Shown: positions 15,899 through 25,032, numbered from the stretch's first letter. The stretch is 64,000 nt of DNA from Sphingomonas_E sp042693015 (GCF_042693015.1 NZ_CP170544.1:4278001-4342000), one strand, 5' to 3'. Program-made: numbers and translations. The notes: generated by a model from the sequence alone, not told the origin.

Positions 15899-17053
15899 AT
15901 GACATGCTGTCGGGAGATGATTGTGGTTTTTGCCGGGGAGTTGCTCAGTCGGCACCGCAAGATCGACGATGATGTATCGCCTCAGCTAGACACGCTGCGT
16001 GGGATGTCCGCTATCGCGGTTTTATGCGGCCACGCTAACCAGATATTCATCGCGCCCGTCGAAAGCGCCCTTTACCCGGTAATGGGGCTTATGGCCCAGG
16101 CCGCCGTAATGCTGTTTTTCGTGTTGAGCGGTTTTCTGATCACCAAATCGATCACCCGGAATTTTTCCTCGGGTGCAGGGTTCGATATCCGAGCATATGC
16201 CGCGGATCGTTTTGATCGCATTTATCCTCCGCTGCTCTTTGCTCTCCTGATTGTCGCCGGATTGCATGCTGGCGCACCTCTCGTTTTCCCTACCGGGAGC
16301 GAGATGTTCGAATTGCAGGGCGGTTTTGTCGTACGGGACGGTTTCGAGGTTGGGTTGGCCAATTTCGTCGGCGCGCTGTTTTTCCTGAACGGATTCACGA
16401 TCGACAACATTGCTGCGAATGGTCCTTTATGGAGTCTGTCATACGAAGTCTGGTATTATGTCGCAGCTGGCCTGATCGCTTGGCGTACGAAATACGGAGT
16501 GTTTATCGCAGGGGCACTGCTCGTTGCCTTGGGCTCGACAAACAAGATGTTTCTCGCGTTCGCTCCCATCTGGTTCGCTGGCGGAATTGTGGCCCTGATG
16601 CACAATTGGCGACAGCAGTTTCCTCGCGCAGCTAGCGTGGTCGGCGGTGTGCTTTTTTTGGGAGTCGCCTGGTGCGCGGGGGGCTATATATGGGCATTCC
16701 AGCAGGTCACAGTGCCGGCCGAGATCAATGCTCTTTATATTGTGATCTTCAATTTGTTGTTCGGCTTGGCCGCTGCCTGCGCTTTGCACCTACTATTGAT
16801 AGGTGCATGGTCTGTTTCGTCGCGGCCACGCCATGCGGCAAATTTCTCTTATACACTCTACGTCACTCATTTCCCCATAATGCTTTTCATCTATGGTGCG
16901 GCGCAGGTTCAGATTCACTCAAGTGTTTCAATCTCGATTGCGGCGGCGCTTATCGCGATTGCATCGTGCTTGGGGGTTGCGATCATTAGCGCCCCGTTGA
17001 TCGAGACGCGTCGCCCGTTGAATTCGCTGGGCCGCCGCTTGAGGGTTGGCTGA
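15899..17053 (+). CDS. Acyltransferase 3 family membrane protein (probable polysaccharide O-acetylase)
   Basis: About 384 residues with ten or so hydrophobic helices. N-terminal LDTLRGMSAIAVLCGHANQ contains the Arg and His of the acyltransferase-3 (OafA/YrhL, PF01757) active-site region; FFVLSGFLIT, RFDRIYPPLL, FLNGFT, GPLWSLSYEVWYY and SYTLYVTHFPI follow in family order. These proteins acetylate or otherwise acylate surface glycans at the inner membrane. Start uncertain: ATG at 15899 lacks a clear ribosome site, and ATG 15917 is an alternative. It lies 139 bp after the WbuB-like gene on the same strand and ends the polysaccharide island. Confidence 0.82.
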   Translation: MTCCREMIVVFAGELLSRHRKIDDDVSPQLDTLRGMSAIAVLCGHANQIFIAPVESALYPVMGLMAQAAVMLFFVLSGFLITKSITRNFSSGAGFDIRAYAADRFDRIYPPLLFALLIVAGLHAGAPLVFPTGSEMFELQGGFVVRDGFEVGLANFVGALFFLNGFTIDNIAANGPLWSLSYEVWYYVAAGLIAWRTKYGVFIAGALLVALGSTNKMFLAFAPIWFAGGIVALMHNWRQQFPRAASVVGGVLFLGVAWCAGGYIWAFQQVTVPAEINALYIVIFNLLFGLAAACALHLLLIGAWSVSSRPRHAANFSYTLYVTHFPIMLFIYGAAQVQIHSSVSISIAAALIAIASCLGVAIISAPLIETRRPLNSLGRRLRVG

Positions 17054-17206
17054 TCTCAGTCGGCACCCAACCGTTTGAGCGCATCTGACGTGATGTGATG
17101 GACGGCCTCCGCTCCAGCGTACCTGTGCGATGATGTGGTCGTTGTAGGTCCAGATTTACGAGACGTTCCAGGAGCAGGAGGTTGCCGCTACTCCTGTCCC
17201 CCGGCA

Positions 17207-18478
17207 TCATAACCACGCGTTCGCCGCGTGGATCGCCACGCCGACCAGACCGCCCACCACGGTGCCGTTGATCCTGATATATTGCAGGTCGCGGCCGACG
17301 GCGGATTCCAGGCGGTCGGTGACGGTCTGGGCGTCCCAGCCGCGGATAGTGTCGGAAACCAGGCGGACGATCGAATCGCCATAAGCCGCGACCGCGCCGA
17401 CGGCGGCGCGCCTGGCGAACTGGTTGATCGTCGCGCGCAGGCGTTCGTCCTGCTGCAGCGTTTCGCCCAATTGCCGCAGCGCTTCGCCGAAACGACCCGC
17501 CAGTGCTGCCTGCGGGTCGCGCGCAGCATTCAGCAGTCCGTTGCGGGCTTGCTGCCACAAGCCGTCGATCCACGCCGCCACGGCCGGATTGGCGATGATC
17601 TCGGCCTTCAGCCGAGCGACCTTTTCCTGCATCTCGGGATCATATTGCAGGTCGAGCGCCAGCGTCGCGAGGCCTTCCTCCGCCTTGGTGCGTAAGGGGT
17701 GCCCCGGATCGTCGGCCATCTCGGCCACCAGCTTGTAGAGCCCGTCGACGATCGCAGTGGCAAGCCGCTCGTCCAGCCCCGTCCAGCGCATGATCGTGCC
17801 GGCGCGGTTGTGGACCATCTCGCGGATCAGATGCTCATTGGCTTCCAGCGTCCGCCCCGCCCAGAGGATGATGCCGTCGAGGAGCGGGACATGGCGGTCC
17901 TCGGCGATCGCAGCGCGCAGCGACTGGCCCAACAGAGGCGCGACGTCGAGCGCCTTCAGCCGCGCGGCAATCGCCCCCTTCACCATGCCGCCCAACCGCT
18001 CGTCGTCGAGCGATTCGAGGACGGATGCGGCCAGCCGCGACGCCCCTTCGCGCAACCGCCCCTCGCCGGTTGGCGGCTGGGCGAGGAAACGGCCGGCGGC
18101 CGCCGCCACGTCCACCCGGCGCAGCCGACGCGCAACGACCGTCGGGATCAGGAAATTGTCGCGCAGGAAGGCTGCCAGCGTGTCGCCGATACGGTCCTTG
18201 TTGCGCGGGATGATCGCCGTGTGCGGGATCGGCAGGCCCAGCGGGTGGCGGAACAGAGCTGTGACGGCGAACCAGTCGGCCATGCCGCCCACCATCGCCG
18301 CCTCGGCGAAAGCACGGACATAGCCCCAGACGGGTGAACCGGCGGCCTCCTGCGATCGCGCCAGCAGATAGACCGCCGCCATCAGGATCAAGAGCCCCGT
18401 GGCGGCGATCCGCATGCCCCTCGCACCGCCCTGGGCGGGATTGAAGCGGTCTAGCCCGGTGCGCGCGATAAGGCCCAT
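17207..18478 (-). CDS. DUF445 (YjiN-like) membrane-anchored protein
   Basis: 423 residues. One N-terminal hydrophobic helix (about 22-40) and a conserved family signature FAEAAMVGGMADWFAVTALFRHPLGLPIPHTAIIP at about 57-92, split here by no gap. The central part is helical and rich in Arg, Leu and Ala, and a C-terminal hydrophobic patch (GTVVGGLVGVAIHAANAWL) closes the protein. This fits DUF445, whose biochemical function is not established. It is a single gene, convergent with the acyltransferase gene and 68 bp from the RND pump gene upstream. The 153 bp gap on its 3' side holds no clear terminator. Confidence 0.85.
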   Translation of the reverse strand: MGLIARTGLDRFNPAQGGARGMRIAATGLLILMAAVYLLARSQEAAGSPVWGYVRAFAEAAMVGGMADWFAVTALFRHPLGLPIPHTAIIPRNKDRIGDTLAAFLRDNFLIPTVVARRLRRVDVAAAAGRFLAQPPTGEGRLREGASRLAASVLESLDDERLGGMVKGAIAARLKALDVAPLLGQSLRAAIAEDRHVPLLDGIILWAGRTLEANEHLIREMVHNRAGTIMRWTGLDERLATAIVDGLYKLVAEMADDPGHPLRTKAEEGLATLALDLQYDPEMQEKVARLKAEIIANPAVAAWIDGLWQQARNGLLNAARDPQAALAGRFGEALRQLGETLQQDERLRATINQFARRAAVGAVAAYGDSIVRLVSDTIRGWDAQTVTDRLESAVGRDLQYIRINGTVVGGLVGVAIHAANAWL

Positions 18479-18546
18479 GCCATCACAATGATGATCGCGC
18501 CCGAAGGTTCAAGCCGATCGCTCCTCACACCTGGCAGGCGCCCCGT

Positions 18547-21500
18547 TCATTCCGCCGCCTGAGGCGCCGACTTGGATTCGCGCGGTTCGTTGTTGGTGAG
18601 CCACTTGCTCAGGTAAGGGCCCACCTTCTGCTCGAAACCGACCGCGAGGCTGAATGTCGCCGGCACGATCACCAAGGTCAGCAGCGTCGACAGGATCAGG
18701 CCGCCGATCACGACGATGCCCATCGGCGCCCGCCAGCTGCCATCGCCGGTCAAGGCCAGCGCCACAGGCATCATGCCTGCCACCATCGCCACCGTTGTCA
18801 TTACGATCGGCTGCGCGCGCTTGTGGCCGGCGTCAAGGATGGCTTCCTGCTTGGGAATGCCCTTGTCCATCTCCTCCAGCGCGAAATCGACCAGCAGGAT
18901 CGAATTCTTGGCGACGATGCCAAGCAGCATCAGCAGGCCGATCAGCACCGGCATCGACACGGCATGGCCCGTGATGAGCAGCGCGATGCCACCGCCCAAG
19001 GGGGCCAGCAGCAGCGAACCCATGTTCACGAACGGCGGCATGATCCGCCGGTAGAGCAGCACCAGAACCGCGAAGACGAGGAACACACCCGCCACCACCG
19101 CGATCATGAAATTGGTGATCATTTCGGCCTGGAACTTGGTGTCGCCGAACGTCACCAATTCCACGCCCCGCGGCAGATTCTTCATCGTCGGCAGCGCGTC
19201 GATTTCCTTCTGCGCAGTGACGACACCGGGGGCGAGATCGGCGCTGATGACGATACGGCGATTCTGGTTGAACCGCCGCAGGACCGAGGGGCCCGCGCCG
19301 AAGCTGATGTCGGCGACGACCTTCAGCGGCACCGATCCGCCGTTGGCGGTGGGCACCGGCAGGTTCTGGATCGTTGAAAGATCGCGACGCGAATCTTCCT
19401 TCAACGCCACCCGGATCGGGATCTGCCGGTCGGAAAGCGAGAATTTGGCGACATTCTGGTCGATGTCGCCCTGCGTCGCGATACGGATCGTCTGGCTGAG
19501 CGCGGCGGTCGTCACGCCCATGCTGGCGGCAAGGTCCAGCCGCGGCGTGATCGTGATCTCGGGCCTTTGCAGATCGCCCTCGATGCGCGGCGCGCGCAGC
19601 TGTGGCAGGCCGCTCATTTCCTTGACGATCTGATGCGCCGTCGCGGTCAGCTTGGCAGGATCGCTGCTTGCCAGCATCGTCGTGATATCGCGGCCGGTGC
19701 CGCCTGCCTGCGAACGGAAGGTGACGCGGGCGTCGGGGATCTCGCGCAGCTTCGGCGCGAGGGCACGCTCGAACTCGACGCTCGTCCGGGTCCGCTTCTT
19801 GTTCAGCGTCACATAGACGTTGCTGTCATCGCCCATGTTGATGTCGGCGAAAGCGGCGGCCACGTCCGGATCATCGTTTAGCACGTCCGTAACGCGCTGC
19901 GCGACCGTCTTGGTCTGTTCGAGCGTCGATCCCGGAACCATCTGGATCTGCACCTGGCTGTAATCGGTGTTGATCGTCGGCTGGCCGGTGAAGGGCAGAA
20001 AATAGAATGTCACGATCGTCATGACGAACGCCAGCGCGCCGATACCTACCGTCTTCCAGCGGTGATCGAGCGACCAGTGGAGCGTCTTCATATAAAGGTC
20101 CATCAGCCGGCCTTCGCCGTGCGAGGCATGGCCGTGGGCCTTGAGGAAATAGGCCGCGATCATGGGGGTGATGAGACGCGCAACCGCGAGGCTAAGCAGC
20201 ACCGCGATGACGACGGTCAGGCCGAACTGCTTGAAGAACTGGCCGGATATTCCGCCCATCACGCCAACGGGAAGGAACACTGCGACGATCGCCATGGTGG
20301 TAGCCAGCACCGCCAGGCCGATCTCATCGGCAGCGTCGATCGATGCCTGATAGGCGGTCTTGCCCATCCGCATGTGACGGACGATGTTCTCGATCTCGAC
20401 GATCGCATCGTCGACGAGCACGCCCGCGACCAGGCTCAGCGCCAGCAGGCTGACCGTGTTGAGCGTGAACCCCATCAGGTCCATGAACCAGAAGGTCGGG
20501 ATGGCCGATAGCGGGATGGCGAGCGCGGAGATGATCGTCGCGCGCCAGTCGCGCAGGAACAGGAACACCACGAGCACCGCCAGCACCGCGCCTTCGATCA
20601 TCGCGTGGATGGCCGAGGTATATTGCTCGCGGGTATAATCGACGCTGGTGTAGAGTTCGGTGAACTTGATCTTGGGATTTTCCTTCTGGATCTTCTCCAG
20701 TTCCTTCTTCACCTGATCATAGACGCCGACGTCGGATGCGCCCTTTGACTTCTCAAGCGCGAAACTCAACACTTGGCGATTGTTCATCAGCGATACGTTG
20801 CGCTGCTCGGCATAAAGGTCGCGCACGTCGGCAATGTCGGCGAGCTTGACCGAGCGGCCGTTGCCCACTGCGATCTGCGTCTGCCCGAGGTCATAGGCGT
20901 TCTGCGCATTGCCCAGCACGCGCACGGACTGCTCTGCGCCGGCGATCTCGGTGCGGCCGCCCGCGGCGTTGACGTTGGTCTGGAGAAGCTGCGCGTTCAC
21001 TTGCGCGGCGGTGATCCCCTGCGCCTGCAGCTTCACCGGATCGAGAATGACGCGGATCTCGCGGCTGACGCCGCCGCCACGCCGCACGGCGGACATGCCG
21101 GTGATGTTGAGCAGTCGCTTGGCGATCGTGTCGTCGACGAACCAGCTCAGTTCCTCGAGCGTCATGTCGACCGCCTCGACCGAGATATAGGCGATCGGGC
21201 CGCCATCGGCGTCTATGCGGTTGACCTGTGGTTCCAATATGCCTTCGGGCAAGTCGCCGCGGATACGCGCGAGCGCGTCGCGGACATCGTTGACCGCACG
21301 GTCGACGGGCGTGCCGATATTGAACTGGACGAAGGTGCGCGAATTGCCTTCCGTCACATAGGACGACATTTCGTCGACACCGTTGATGCCACGCAGCGCC
21401 GCTTCGACGCGCGTCGTCACCTGGGTTTCAAGCTCGGTCGGCGCGGCGCCCGGCTGGACGATCACGACCTGTGCAGCCGGGAAGCTGATGTCGGGGTTCT

Positions 21501-21615
21501 GGTTCACGTCGAGCCGGGTGAAGGAGATTATCCCGGCCAGCGTCAGCGCGATGAACAACACGATCGGCGGCACCGGATTCCGGATCGCCCAGGCGGAAAT
21601 ATTGCGGAAGTCCAT
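18547..21615 (-). CDS. RND-family multidrug efflux permease (AcrB/MexF-like, HAE1)
   Basis: 1022 residues, the usual length for AcrB-type proton/drug antiporters of the inner membrane. The N-terminal helix starts at SAWAIRNPVPPIVLFIAL; the two periplasmic loops with porter domains lie at about 35-330 and 555-860. TM4 contains VAGVLVDDAIVEIENI, with the Asp-Asp pair essential for proton transfer, and the C-terminal half has GIVAKNSILLVDFA. It works with the adaptor encoded 24 bp upstream (21640-22830) and an outer-membrane channel not present in this window. No adjacent regulator is seen. Confidence 0.93.
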   Translation of the reverse strand: MDFRNISAWAIRNPVPPIVLFIALTLAGIISFTRLDVNQNPDISFPAAQVVIVQPGAAPTELETQVTTRVEAALRGINGVDEMSSYVTEGNSRTFVQFNIGTPVDRAVNDVRDALARIRGDLPEGILEPQVNRIDADGGPIAYISVEAVDMTLEELSWFVDDTIAKRLLNITGMSAVRRGGGVSREIRVILDPVKLQAQGITAAQVNAQLLQTNVNAAGGRTEIAGAEQSVRVLGNAQNAYDLGQTQIAVGNGRSVKLADIADVRDLYAEQRNVSLMNNRQVLSFALEKSKGASDVGVYDQVKKELEKIQKENPKIKFTELYTSVDYTREQYTSAIHAMIEGAVLAVLVVFLFLRDWRATIISALAIPLSAIPTFWFMDLMGFTLNTVSLLALSLVAGVLVDDAIVEIENIVRHMRMGKTAYQASIDAADEIGLAVLATTMAIVAVFLPVGVMGGISGQFFKQFGLTVVIAVLLSLAVARLITPMIAAYFLKAHGHASHGEGRLMDLYMKTLHWSLDHRWKTVGIGALAFVMTIVTFYFLPFTGQPTINTDYSQVQIQMVPGSTLEQTKTVAQRVTDVLNDDPDVAAAFADINMGDDSNVYVTLNKKRTRTSVEFERALAPKLREIPDARVTFRSQAGGTGRDITTMLASSDPAKLTATAHQIVKEMSGLPQLRAPRIEGDLQRPEITITPRLDLAASMGVTTAALSQTIRIATQGDIDQNVAKFSLSDRQIPIRVALKEDSRRDLSTIQNLPVPTANGGSVPLKVVADISFGAGPSVLRRFNQNRRIVISADLAPGVVTAQKEIDALPTMKNLPRGVELVTFGDTKFQAEMITNFMIAVVAGVFLVFAVLVLLYRRIMPPFVNMGSLLLAPLGGGIALLITGHAVSMPVLIGLLMLLGIVAKNSILLVDFALEEMDKGIPKQEAILDAGHKRAQPIVMTTVAMVAGMMPVALALTGDGSWRAPMGIVVIGGLILSTLLTLVIVPATFSLAVGFEQKVGPYLSKWLTNNEPRESKSAPQAAE

Positions 21616-21639
21616 TGTTCAGCCTTTCGCGCGCCGGCC

Positions 21640-22830
21640 TTACGGCCGTGCCTTCGCCCGTTCGGGGATCACCTTGTCGCCGGGGTTGAGGAACGCACCG
21701 GCCGAGAAGACGACCCGTTCGTTGCCCGACAGTCCCGAAAGGATGGCGATGCCTGCATTGGACACGGTGCCCGTCTTGACGTCGCGCCGCGATACCTTGT
21801 CGTCGGCGCCGATGACGTAGACGAAATTGCCCTTTTCGTCGCTCTGCACGGCGGATTCGGGCAGCAGCGGCGCATCCACGCGGCCGCTGGTGATCTCGGC
21901 GGCGGCAAAGCCGCCCGGCCGCAGTGCCTTGTCATAAGCGAGCGCAATGCGCGCCGTGCCCTGGCGCGTTTCCGGATCGATGACCGGCGACAATTGCCAG
22001 ATTTGGCCCTGGAAGCTGGTGGTCGTGCCGACCGGCGTCACCGACGCCGTCTGCCCGACAGCAAGCCGCGCCAGATCGCTTTCCGCAAGCCGCGCGAGCA
22101 ATTCCATCTCGCCGCCCTTCGCCAGCCGGAACAGGGGCGGGCCGCCGGCGGCGACGATCTGGCCGGGTTCGATGACGCGGGCCAGCACCAGGCCGGCTTC
22201 CGGCGCGCGGATGTCGAGGCGGGCAAGCCGCGCATTCATCTCGCCATATTGCGCGCGAGTCACGCGGACGCGGGCGAGTGCGGCATCGCGGGTCGCGGTC
22301 TTGCGATCGATGTCGGCCTGGCTGATGAAACCGCGGGCGACCAGCTTCTTGGCGCGGTCGAGCTCATTCTGCGCGAGCCGGGCATCGGCCTCGGCGGCGG
22401 CGATTTGGGCGTTCATCTGTGCCGATTGCTGCACCTGGACCTGGCGGTCGACGGTCGCGAGGACCTGGCCCTTGCTGACCCAATCGCCCGGTTCGACGCG
22501 CACGGCGGTGACGATGCCGCCTTCACCAGCGACGCCGACCGGCATTTCGCGCCGCGCGGCAAGGTTGCCGGTGGCCGAAATCAGGTTGGTCACGGCCTGG
22601 CGGCCGGGCACGACGACGGTAACGCGCGGCAGGGAGGGACCCTGCGGGGCAGCTTTCTCGCCACCCGACATCAGGAAATAAGCAACGAGCGCGATCAGCG
22701 CGGCCGCTGCCACGATGACGATCAGCAGCCTGCGACGTCCGCGAGCCCGCGTGTCATGATCCCCATCAACGGAGTCGATTGCTTCATCCCGCTTGCGCCA
22801 GAAGCCCTGCTCGACATTCATCGCTTTCAT
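21640..22830 (-). CDS. RND efflux periplasmic adaptor (membrane fusion protein)
   Basis: About 396 residues from ATG at 22830; ATG 22848 and 22821 are alternatives. An N-terminal transmembrane anchor (RRRLLIVIVAAAALIALVAYFLM) precedes a lipoyl/barrel-sandwich region (RVEPGDWVSKGQVLATVDRQ) interrupted by an alpha-hairpin (about 115-175 with QMNAQIAAAEADARLAQNELDRA-like heptads). Beta-barrel and membrane-proximal domains follow, ending DKVIPERAKARP. It links the permease to an outer-membrane channel. It is upstream of the permease gene, same strand, 24 bp apart, clearly one operon. The 207 bp upstream region is shared with the divergent GlsB-like gene. Confidence 0.92.
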   Translation of the reverse strand: MKAMNVEQGFWRKRDEAIDSVDGDHDTRARGRRRLLIVIVAAAALIALVAYFLMSGGEKAAPQGPSLPRVTVVVPGRQAVTNLISATGNLAARREMPVGVAGEGGIVTAVRVEPGDWVSKGQVLATVDRQVQVQQSAQMNAQIAAAEADARLAQNELDRAKKLVARGFISQADIDRKTATRDAALARVRVTRAQYGEMNARLARLDIRAPEAGLVLARVIEPGQIVAAGGPPLFRLAKGGEMELLARLAESDLARLAVGQTASVTPVGTTTSFQGQIWQLSPVIDPETRQGTARIALAYDKALRPGGFAAAEITSGRVDAPLLPESAVQSDEKGNFVYVIGADDKVSRRDVKTGTVSNAGIAILSGLSGNERVVFSAGAFLNPGDKVIPERAKARP

Positions 22831-23037
22831 CTTTCCGCCCTGCGGCACCCGGGCCCCACGCCCTCCGCCGCGACTGTATTATCTCAATATATCACCCACC
22901 TCAAGCGGGCGCGGTGCAATGTCGCCATATTATGTCTTTTCAATGTCGAAAGGTACGGATCGGACCAATTTTGCGCCTTGCCAGTCCATGCCGGGCCGGC
23001 GCACCTTGGGTTTGACGTCGCAAACGGGAACAAGACG

Positions 23038-23298
23038 ATGAATCATGGGGTAATGGGGTGGCTACTGATCGGTCTCGTCGCCGGTGTTCTGGGGAAGCTG
23101 ATCATGCCCGGCCGCGATCCGGGCGGGTTTGTCGTCACGATTCTGTTGGGTATCGCCGGCGCTCTGCTCGCCGGCTATGTCGCGACGATTCTCAACATCG
23201 GTGTCGAAGGCTGGATCAGGCAATATGGCGCGGCGATCCTCGGATCGGTCGCACTGCTGGCTATCTATCGCATCATCATGCGCGTTCGCGGCCGATGA
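23038..23298 (+). CDS. GlsB/YeaQ/YmgE-family small membrane protein (transglycosylase-associated)
   Basis: 86 residues with three hydrophobic helices. The family signature is clear: WLLIGLVAGVLGKLIMPGRDPGG at about 8-30, here starting with MGW, then TILLGIAGALLAGYV and a third helix near 66-80. Members are inner-membrane proteins linked to stress responses; molecular function is unknown. Start chosen at ATG 23038 (MNHGVMGW); the inner ATG 23053 is also possible and would give the more typical N-terminus. It is divergent from the RND adaptor gene and 121 bp upstream of the SIMPL gene on the same strand. Confidence 0.88.
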   Translation: MNHGVMGWLLIGLVAGVLGKLIMPGRDPGGFVVTILLGIAGALLAGYVATILNIGVEGWIRQYGAAILGSVALLAIYRIIMRVRGR

Positions 23299-23419
23299 CC
23301 GTTCCGATTGGCCTTTGCTTTCAATCGACTGTCGCATCCGTTCAGCCCGCGTGCAGCGGATGGATGTGATGGGCGATCGGAACGGCGCCGACGGACGGTG
23401 CCATGATGGAGACTGAGCG

Positions 23420-24145
23420 ATGAGGACTAGCAGGGCGCTGATGGCTGCGGCGGCAGTGACGACCATGGTGGCGGCAGCTCAGGCCCAGACCGTGGCGGCG
23501 ACCCCGGTGCCGGTCATTCAGGGTACGCGGCTGGATATCGTGGCGGAGGGCGCCGTTTCCCGCGTGCCCGATATCGCGACGATCAACGCCGGTGTGGTCA
23601 CGCAGGGCGTGACGGCTGCGGCCGCAATGAGCGAGAATGCCGGCCGCATGTCGGCTGTCGTGGCGGCGCTCAAGCAGGCGGGCGTCGCAGATCGCGACAT
23701 CCAGACGAGCACGCTCTCGCTCAGCCCGCAATATCGCTATGCCGAAAACAAGCCGCCGGTGATTACCGGCTATCAGGCGTCCAATCAGGTCACCGTGCGC
23801 TTCCGCGACGTGAAGCGTTCCGGCGCCATCCTCGACGCACTGGTCGCACAGGGCGCCAACCAGATCAACGGCCCGAACCTGTCGATCGACAAGCCGGAAG
23901 CCGCGCTGGACGAGGCGCGCGCAGCGGCGATCCGCACCGCGCGGGCTCGTGCCAACCTCTATGCGGAGGCGTCAGGTCTCCGGGTGAAGCGCATCCTGGC
24001 GATCAGCGAGCAGGCGGGCGGTTTTCAGCCTCCCATGCCGATGCCGATGATGATGGCGCGGGCGGAAAAGGCCGCGGATACCGCGGTTGAGGCCGGCGAG
24101 CAGAAGCTGGGCGTCACGCTCACCGTCAGCTTCGAACTCGAATGA
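23420..24145 (+). CDS. SIMPL-domain (DUF541) periplasmic protein
   Basis: 241 residues. N-terminal signal peptide (charged RTSR, hydrophobic Ala/Val/Met stretch, cleavage likely after AAQAQ near 23). The rest is a SIMPL domain (PF04402): GTRLDIVAEGAVSRVPD at the start of the mature protein, then a long helix region, SLSPQYRY, ITGYQASNQVTVRFRD and a C-terminal VTLTVSFELE strand. A Met/Pro-rich insert (about 193-203) is unusual. Members are periplasmic or membrane-associated and of unclear function. The gene is followed by a strong hairpin terminator and is convergent with a second GlsB-like gene. Confidence 0.87.
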   Translation: MRTSRALMAAAAVTTMVAAAQAQTVAATPVPVIQGTRLDIVAEGAVSRVPDIATINAGVVTQGVTAAAAMSENAGRMSAVVAALKQAGVADRDIQTSTLSLSPQYRYAENKPPVITGYQASNQVTVRFRDVKRSGAILDALVAQGANQINGPNLSIDKPEAALDEARAAAIRTARARANLYAEASGLRVKRILAISEQAGGFQPPMPMPMMMARAEKAADTAVEAGEQKLGVTLTVSFELE

Positions 24146-24148
24146 CGC

Positions 24149-24195
24149 AAAAGGGCCGCCGCGACACCTGCCCCGGCGGCCCTTCATGCTTTTGT
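24149..24195. terminator. Terminator hairpin between SIMPL gene and convergent GlsB-like gene
   Basis: A perfect 11-bp stem, AAGGGCCGCCG at 24151-24161 with CGGCGGCCCTT at 24174-24184, 12-base loop, preceded by AAAA and followed shortly by TTTTG. It begins six bases after the SIMPL stop codon and lies just beyond the stop of the opposing gene, so it can serve both strands. Confidence 0.85.
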
Positions 24196-24202
24196 CCGGA
24201 TT

Positions 24203-24460
24203 TTAGCGGACGCTGCCGCGACGGACGAGATTGACGATCGCCAGCAGCACGATTGCGCCGACCAGCGATACCAGGAACGAGGTGACGGTCAGCGGCGCAC
24301 TATTGATCGAACCGCCGGTGAACACCAGGCCGCCGATGAACGCGCCGACGATGCCGACAACCACGTTCAGAATGATTCCCTGCTGTGCATCGGTGCGCAT
24401 GACGATGCTCGCCAGCCAGCCGATGACACCGCCGATAATCAGCCACAGAATAAGTCCCAT
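24203..24460 (-). CDS. Second GlsB/YeaQ-family small membrane protein
   Basis: 85 residues from ATG at 24460, preceded by GGAGGGCAAG, an excellent ribosome site; a longer frame starting at 24499 lacks one and is not used. Three hydrophobic helices with the family pattern LILWLIIGGVIGWLAS, a Met-Arg-Thr turn, GIILNVVVGIVGAFIGG and a C-terminal helix ending RRGSVR. It is a paralogue of the protein at 23038 and belongs to the same stress-linked family. A possible general-stress-type promoter lies 83-108 bases upstream. Confidence 0.9.
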   Translation of the reverse strand: MGLILWLIIGGVIGWLASIVMRTDAQQGIILNVVVGIVGAFIGGLVFTGGSINSAPLTVTSFLVSLVGAIVLLAIVNLVRRGSVR

Positions 24461-24542
24461 CTTGCCCTCCTTGCCGGCTTGCCACACGGGCTCGGTCATC
24501 GCCGGGGTTCAGCCGTCCGCGTCTTGCGGATCCTGATGCTGA

Positions 24543-24568
24543 TACGCGTGGGTAACGAAAAATGTTCC
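24543..24568 (-). promoter_or_regulatory. Possible EcfG-type (general stress) promoter
   Basis: On the minus strand GGAAC (24568-24564) is followed after exactly 17 bases by CGTA (24546-24543). The alphaproteobacterial EcfG consensus is GGAAC-N16/17-CGTT, so the last base deviates. The site lies upstream of the GlsB-like gene at 24460, a gene family often in this regulon. Inference from a single imperfect match. Confidence 0.4.
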
Positions 24569-24592
24569 GCGCTTGCGCTTGGGCCAAACGTA

Positions 24593-24628
24593 ATTCGGGC
24601 CCGCTGGCGGTTGCCAACGGGCCCGAAT
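24593..24628 (-). terminator. Hairpin downstream of sciP
   Basis: Perfect 11-bp inverted repeat ATTCGGGCCCG (24593-24603) and CGGGCCCGAAT (24618-24628), with an inner TGGC/GCCA extension. It lies 22 bases beyond the sciP stop codon. No long T-run follows, so terminator strength is uncertain. Confidence 0.6.
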
Positions 24629-24650
24629 AGCTTCGGCAAGGCGCCGGTGA

Positions 24651-24950
24651 TCAGTATTTCTGCTGGCGCTCGTACAGCGATTTATAATGCTGGATGCGCG
24701 TCACGCGCAGGCCGGGCATGCCGGAGCGATCGACGGCGCGCTGCCAGCCGGCAAATTCCTCGACCGTCAGATTATACCGCTCGCACACTTCATCGACGCT
24801 GAGCAGTCCACCATTGACCGCGGCGACCACTTCGGCCTTGCGGCGCACGACCCAACGGGTCGTCGACGGTGGCGGTAGCGAATCCAGGGTCAAGGGTTCC
24901 CCAAGTGGACCGATCACCTGTGCGGGGCGGATTTTCTGATTTTCGATCAT
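24651..24950 (-). CDS. sciP: CtrA inhibitor SciP (DUF1153)
   Basis: 99 residues from ATG at 24950; much longer upstream frames are out of keeping with the family and rejected. The core AQVIGPLGEPLTLDSLPPP, WVVRRKAEVVAAVNGGLLS and VDEVCERYNLTVEEFAGWQ forms the small helix-turn-helix-like fold of SciP, which in Caulobacter binds CtrA (and DNA) and blocks transcription of CtrA-activated cell-cycle genes. The C-terminal tail (SLYERQQKY) is variable in the family. Single gene; its 5' leader contains a 9-bp inverted repeat, and a hairpin follows the stop. Regulation of ctrA in sphingomonads is less well known than in Caulobacter. Confidence 0.9.
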   Translation of the reverse strand: MIENQKIRPAQVIGPLGEPLTLDSLPPPSTTRWVVRRKAEVVAAVNGGLLSVDEVCERYNLTVEEFAGWQRAVDRSGMPGLRVTRIQHYKSLYERQQKY

Positions 24951-24995
24951 TATCAACCTCGGTCTCGGCCGCTTTCCGACCTGATTTGCTCTTGA

Positions 24996-25032
24996 AGGCT
25001 TCGTGATACGCGCAACCCATTGAACGAAGCCT
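24996..25032. promoter_or_regulatory. 9-bp inverted repeat upstream of sciP
   Basis: AGGCTTCGT at 24996-25004 and ACGAAGCCT at 25024-25032 are perfect complements with a 19-base spacer. They sit 46-82 bases upstream of the sciP start. A second imperfect dyad, TAACCCTTGAGGGTAA, lies next to it (from about 25032). It could be a regulator site or a leader hairpin; no known regulator is assigned. Confidence 0.45.

Noticed and set aside
17054..17206. Possible insertion-sequence or transposase remnant in the gap after the acyltransferase gene
   Set aside because: Short minus-strand readings looked vaguely transposase-like, but there are no inverted ends or family motif, and no frame is long enough to support it.
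20773..23298. 841-residue plus-strand open frame over the RND pump genes
   Set aside because: Almost all of it is antisense to the permease and adaptor genes. Only the last 86 codons (23038-23298) are a real gene, the GlsB-like protein.
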